Source of the DNA: Pararhizobium sp. IMCC21322
GTDB lineage: Bacteria; Pseudomonadota; Alphaproteobacteria; Rhizobiales; GCA-2746425
Reading direction: 5' to 3'
NCBI RefSeq assembly: GCF_030758295.1
Contig: NZ_CP132335.1
Location: forward strand, 1,774,412 to 1,838,411
DNA length: 64,000 bases
Each line of letters begins with the position of its first letter. Positions within the stretch are counted from its first letter, which is position 1. Below are positions 61,701-64,000 of the stretch, one piece after another. The notes below the pieces were generated by a model, which was given only the letters and a program-made list of their open reading frames with translations, was not told the origin of the DNA and searched no databases. The position numbers were made by a program, and so were the translations under genes.

Positions 61701-62050
61701 TAAATCTCCTGTCGAATTCCATCAAATTCACGGCAGAAGGCGGGCAGGTGATTGTCTCTGCGGTGGTAGAAAAAGATGGCTCTTTGATTTTGCGCGTACG
61801 CGACACCGGTGTCGGTATGAGCGAGGCTGATCTGTCCAAGGCCATGGAGCCTTTTCGTCAGATCGAACAGAACAGCGAAAAAGACGGCATTGCGCGCAAA
61901 ACCCTGTCCGGTGGCGGCACCGGCCTTGGCCTGCCGCTGACCAAAGCATTGGTCGAAGCCAACCGGGCACAATTCCTGATCGAAAGCACGCCGTCCAAGG
62001 GAACGTTGATCCGGGTCGTGTTTCCCAACACGCGGGTTTTGGCAGAGTAA
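58763..62050 (+). CDS. cytosolic PAS-domain hybrid-less sensor histidine kinase, PdhS-like
   Basis: 1095 residues from TTG 58763 with GGAAG upstream; ATG 58799 is the alternative. There are no membrane helices. The N-terminal region (about 15-230) is PAS-like (SVKPALVLSPDGAQLLWANP). An acidic, Ala/Lys-rich low-complexity linker follows (about 235-330), then a PAS domain (about 330-430) and a second linker with period-5 repeats ETPDL/ETSDL (about 545-580). PAS domains at about 590-690 and 705-840 precede the kinase. The HisKA box is KISHEIRTPLNAILGFSEV with His865. N-box NLLSNSIKFT, G1 DTGVGMS and G2 GGGTGLGLPL complete the ATPase. The kinase core closely resembles Brucella PdhS, part of the DivK/CtrA cell-cycle pathway. 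Confidence 0.85.
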   Translation: MQLSKRRDNRAFMSWTACEPLNALALSVKPALVLSPDGAQLLWANPAGAKRLGTQDLKTLLSEEFPQNFPLRKQIRHLFNWLHNDKQQIQRLRLGRSASTPLEMVTVSKLRNVEGVAGVLLRPVAGPTAQDFQQRADTMADWLGSGHHYAALFSNTGDVIASSGAFHELRHAATALQSLLEEAEDSVLPVSQQITIQSGTRNLVTALKLPMDDEEVFLLLVDADEASFSLSDDHAQHERDTNAQGNGEQETDEKAADVKVADEKAAGPAETGLQSVRQNHAGRLSASEIKVPKPANDTRPQQIKAPEKTEVPAKAAASAEPDLMRFVWRMDDGFKFTFVSPEFQTLVGLRGAFEGRTWQDLAGDYQLDPDGELQSAITSKDSWSGKHIIWALPKRKKIAGIELSAMPVFDAEKRFQGYRGFGACQLQDQIITVDEPPVQDNYAAMPDEFSSDGMAADVFDDAEPDVTVPKASVVDAGRQNEPDEVPAIVDTRPSSTQEYTKGLTPEERKAFEEIGKSLGKHAVTQQALAKQDLEKQTAEVPEAEISVTETPIAETPDLETPDLETSDLETAGAEVAKAVASEAGTADQEQGSGTENSLRAMLDRIDTGVLVVRDDQVLFANRSLAEMAGYEDAQSYLAANVAAPMGGFSLDRVGDDGTMQLTGKDDATHKVRAAIGKIDWDGQSASLLTVDPVNYNTPVPALSSQVGDRVWNADELLAILNTATEGVLMIDVEGKILALNHGAEALFDEDQTSLIGRDLTTLLALESHKPARDYLAGIKGAGVASILNDGREVIGQTAKGGYMPLFMTMGQVGEESPDDVADMRLCVVLRDITQWKRAEDDLIAARHNAEKANTAKSDFLAKISHEIRTPLNAILGFSEVMLEERFGPIGNPRYKDYINDIHTSGAHVINLVNDMLDISKIEAGQLDLTFTAVDLVAVLKECVALMQPQANEGRVIIRTSFADDLPRVVADAKTIRQIALNLLSNSIKFTAEGGQVIVSAVVEKDGSLILRVRDTGVGMSEADLSKAMEPFRQIEQNSEKDGIARKTLSGGGTGLGLPLTKALVEANRAQFLIESTPSKGTLIRVVFPNTRVLAE

Positions 62051-62093
62051 CAGGTCATTTGGTGGGGGGTGGCAGACCCTGGCATCTCCGCGC

Positions 62094-62124
62094 AAAAAAA
62101 CCGCCCGGCACAAGGTCCGGGCGG
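62094..62124 (-). terminator. intrinsic terminator (minus strand)
   Basis: On the minus strand CCGCCCGG pairs with CCGGGCGG around an 8-nt loop, followed by seven T (62100-62094). It lies about 105 bp downstream of the DUF1127 gene's stop and 44 bp beyond the kinase gene's stop, so it mainly ends the DUF1127 transcript. Confidence 0.88.
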
Positions 62125-62228
62125 CTAGTAAAGCCAGTTCGGGCAGTTATGCAGATGGCCATGGTAGAGATGGCGCATCAGCACATCATGAGGGGGCTCA
62201 CTGCCCGTTCGGCTTTTACGTCAGGCGA

Positions 62229-62630
62229 TCAACCAGTAGGTGTATCGCGCTGATCTGTGGATCTATAGGGTTCACAATCTGAGGTCATGGAGCGTTGCGC
62301 ACTTATCTTCCGGCGCTGCCGTATTTCTTTTGCCAATGCCAGTTCCGAGGCCTGCCGTTCCTGCGCCAACGTGCGAAGCCGAGAAGTCGGGTCGTTCGAA
62401 TAGGGCAGGGTGGCGGCCGCGTTAACATCGCAACGCGTTATACCAATGTCTCTCAGCATATGATCATCCAGCGTTACGAGCTGTGTCATTGTGCTGCGAT
62501 AAGCCCAGAAATTCCAGACCGATGAGATGCGCTTCCCAACGGAAAGCACAGCCGCTTTCAGCATAGAGGCGCTCGTAGCGGCTGCTGGGCTGATAGACGT
62601 ATCAAGACTGTTTCTAGGTATCGCAGACAT
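62229..62630 (-). CDS. DUF1127-domain small protein
   Basis: 133 residues. The DUF1127 motif LDDHMLRDIGITRCDVNAAA is central (about residues 54-73), preceded by NFWAYRSTMTQLVT. An unusually long C-terminus (about 80-133, ending QRDTPTG) is basic and Gln/Arg-rich. DUF1127 proteins in alphaproteobacteria are implicated in RNA maturation/turnover and phosphate or carbon physiology. It diverges from a LysR-type gene across 129 bp, which may control it. Confidence 0.82.
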   Translation of the reverse strand: MSAIPRNSLDTSISPAAATSASMLKAAVLSVGKRISSVWNFWAYRSTMTQLVTLDDHMLRDIGITRCDVNAAATLPYSNDPTSRLRTLAQERQASELALAKEIRQRRKISAQRSMTSDCEPYRSTDQRDTPTG

Positions 62631-62759
62631 GGCAATCTCCTGTGTTGGGCCATGTGGAAGTGAATCTATTTAAAGATGACTTGGTACACATGATCTTTTT
62701 CAATTGATAAGACCAGTGAATGTTTCTAATCTGATATATGAGAGTTATTGATGGATTAG

Positions 62760-63671
62760 ATGAACATGGCCGCTTTGCTGGATTTGGATCAACTCAGGAC
62801 GTTCGTTGCTATTGCCGAGTCAGGTAGTTTTACCCGTGCAGCAGACACAGTTTTCCGGACTCAGTCTGCCGTATCAATGCAGATGCGGCGTTTGGAGGAG
62901 CGTGTCGGCAAGCCGCTTTTTACCCGTGATGGCAGAAACAGCCGCCTGAGCGAAGAGGGTCTGAAACTGCTGGGCTATGCCCGCAAAATGTTGCGCTTGA
63001 ATGATGAAACGCTGGCGGTGTTCGACGATTCCGCTCTGTCAGGCAATGTTCGTCTTGGAACACCGGACGATTACGCAGACCGGTTTTTGCCGGAAATTCT
63101 GGCACGCTTTGCCAGATCAAACCCACAGGTGGAAGTGGCTGTTGAATGCGCACCAACCCCGGTATTGACCAACCAATTGAAGTCAAACGAGTTGGATCTG
63201 GCAATCATCACCTATATTCCTGAGCAGCATCCAGCAGAGATGATCCGGCGTGAACCGCTTTATTGGGTCACATCCAGTCGTCACCATCAGCATGAAGAAG
63301 AAGTGCTGCCGTTGGCACTTGGCCGTCCAACCTGCGAATGGCGCGGTTCTGCCATTGCAGCTCTGGAACGCGGCGCAAGAGCCCACAGAGTGCTCTATTC
63401 CAGTTGGAACTCCACCGCTGTCGGTGCCACGGTTCTGGCCGGTCTTGCGGTATCAGTGCTGCCGGAATCCGCCATTCGGCCCGGCATGCGCATTCTGACC
63501 GAGGCAGAGGGATTCCCCGAATTGCCATCCTGCAATATCGGCTTGCTGCGCTCCTGGCACCATTGGACGCCATTGATGGATGCGCTCGCAGCCCACATTA
63601 TCGAAAGCCTTGGCAACGTCACCGTCAAGGAAACGCTGCAAATCGCCAAACCGCTAACGGCTGCAGAGTAG
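62760..63671 (+). CDS. LysR-family transcriptional regulator
   Basis: 303 residues. The N-terminal winged helix-turn-helix is LRTFVAIAESGSFTRAADTVF and then RTQSAVSMQMRRLEERVGKP. The effector domain (about 90-300) begins GNVRLGTPDDYADRFLPEIL. The effector is unknown. It diverges from the DUF1127 gene; LysR regulators often bind such divergent promoters and here the AT-rich gap 62631-62759 is the expected site. It is followed closely by an opposite-strand EamA gene. Confidence 0.92.
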   Translation: MNMAALLDLDQLRTFVAIAESGSFTRAADTVFRTQSAVSMQMRRLEERVGKPLFTRDGRNSRLSEEGLKLLGYARKMLRLNDETLAVFDDSALSGNVRLGTPDDYADRFLPEILARFARSNPQVEVAVECAPTPVLTNQLKSNELDLAIITYIPEQHPAEMIRREPLYWVTSSRHHQHEEEVLPLALGRPTCEWRGSAIAALERGARAHRVLYSSWNSTAVGATVLAGLAVSVLPESAIRPGMRILTEAEGFPELPSCNIGLLRSWHHWTPLMDALAAHIIESLGNVTVKETLQIAKPLTAAE

Positions 63672-63673
63672 CT

Positions 63674-64000
63674 TCAAGCCGGTTTTTTGCGGGCCGATAG
63701 CACGAGGCCATTTCCGACCAAAGCCAGGGCAACGCCAACAAGGCCAAGCAGTGTCCACTGATAGTTTTCAAACAAGGTCGACACCAGAAGCGCCACGATC
63801 GGGAACATGATTGTGGCGTAACCTGCGCGTGCCGAACCAATACGACCCAGCAGCGTCAAATAGCACCAGAAAGCAAATACGGTGCCGGTCAAAGATAACC
63901 ACAACAGCGACAGGATGTAGCTTGCTGTTGGTTCGATGATGAACTCAGCGCCGCTGACAAAGGCGATCAAAGCGCTGAACACCGTGCCGTAGACCATGCC
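63674..64000 (-). CDS. EamA/DMT-family transporter, C-terminal part (partial)
   Basis: The frame enters from the right edge and stops at 63674. The 107 visible residues contain three to four hydrophobic helices: TASYILSLLWLSLTGTVFAF, SARAGYATIMFPIVALLVST and WTLLGLVGVALALVGNGLVL, followed by a short basic tail SARKKPA. This is the end of the second EamA repeat. The 5' part lies outside the window, so the substrate and true start cannot be judged. It ends 2 bp from the LysR stop. Confidence 0.8.
   Translation of the reverse strand, partial: GMVYGTVFSALIAFVSGAEFIIEPTASYILSLLWLSLTGTVFAFWCYLTLLGRIGSARAGYATIMFPIVALLVSTLFENYQWTLLGLVGVALALVGNGLVLSARKKPA

Overview
The window reads as a chromosomal segment of an alphaproteobacterium, most likely a Hyphomicrobiales/Rhizobiales-type organism, possibly marine. 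Supporting signs are a tRNA-His with A73 and no encoded G-1 (an alphaproteobacterial peculiarity), a PdhS-like cytosolic cell-cycle histidine kinase, a DUF1127 protein, rhizobial-style betIBA next to choXWV, smoEFGK/mtlK polyol genes, and phasins for PHB granules. No phage, transposase, CRISPR array or rRNA is visible.

Layout. 1-2.2 kb: tail of a membrane-anchored protease-like protein, a secreted S1 serine protease and a membrane protein. 2.4-4 kb: a GabD-type aldehyde dehydrogenase, followed by an intergenic pair of 30-bp inverted repeats. 4.3-10.7 kb (minus): a complete oligopeptide-type ABC importer. 11-12.5 kb: a sulfatase-superfamily (phosphonate monoester hydrolase-like) enzyme. 12.5-17.1 kb (minus): tandem-PCC protein, acyl-CoA ligase, thiolase and an EamA exporter. 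17.2-24.1 kb: choline-to-glycine-betaine genes betIBA (minus) and the choline importer choXWV (plus), around a perfect BetI-like palindrome. 24.1-32.9 kb (minus): a large copper-handling cluster with CopA-type ATPase, CueR regulator, multicopper oxidase, four c-type cytochromes, two small exported Cys/His proteins and two L,D-transpeptidases. The copA promoter has textbook CueR geometry.

33-42.5 kb: a polyol locus in partial decay. The SorC and LacI regulators, smoEFGK importer and mannitol dehydrogenase are intact. A HAD phosphatase carries a frameshift, a PfkB sugar kinase is a 5' fragment with stops, and the sorbitol dehydrogenase (smoS) survives only as a C-terminal remnant. 42.6-47.2 kb: YtoQ, ZnuA with a Zur-like box, glutathionyl-hydroquinone reductase, a secreted protein and an SMP-30 lactonase-like protein. 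47.2-57 kb: polyamine uptake and catabolism (PuuB-like oxidase, aminotransferase, two divergent glutamine-synthetase-like ligases, potFGHI). 57-58.5 kb: tRNA-His and two phasins with repeated TGCAnTGCA motifs. 58.8-64 kb: PdhS-like kinase, DUF1127 protein, LysR regulator and a truncated EamA transporter.

Common themes: four complete ABC importers (oligopeptide, choline, polyol, putrescine) each carry a stem-loop immediately after the binding-protein gene, which would let the binding protein be made in excess over the membrane parts. The genes favour scavenging of nitrogen- and carbon-rich osmolytes and polyamines, plus defence against periplasmic copper. The most interesting candidate system is the copper/cytochrome/L,D-transpeptidase cluster. 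All calls come from reading the sequence; no database search was run.
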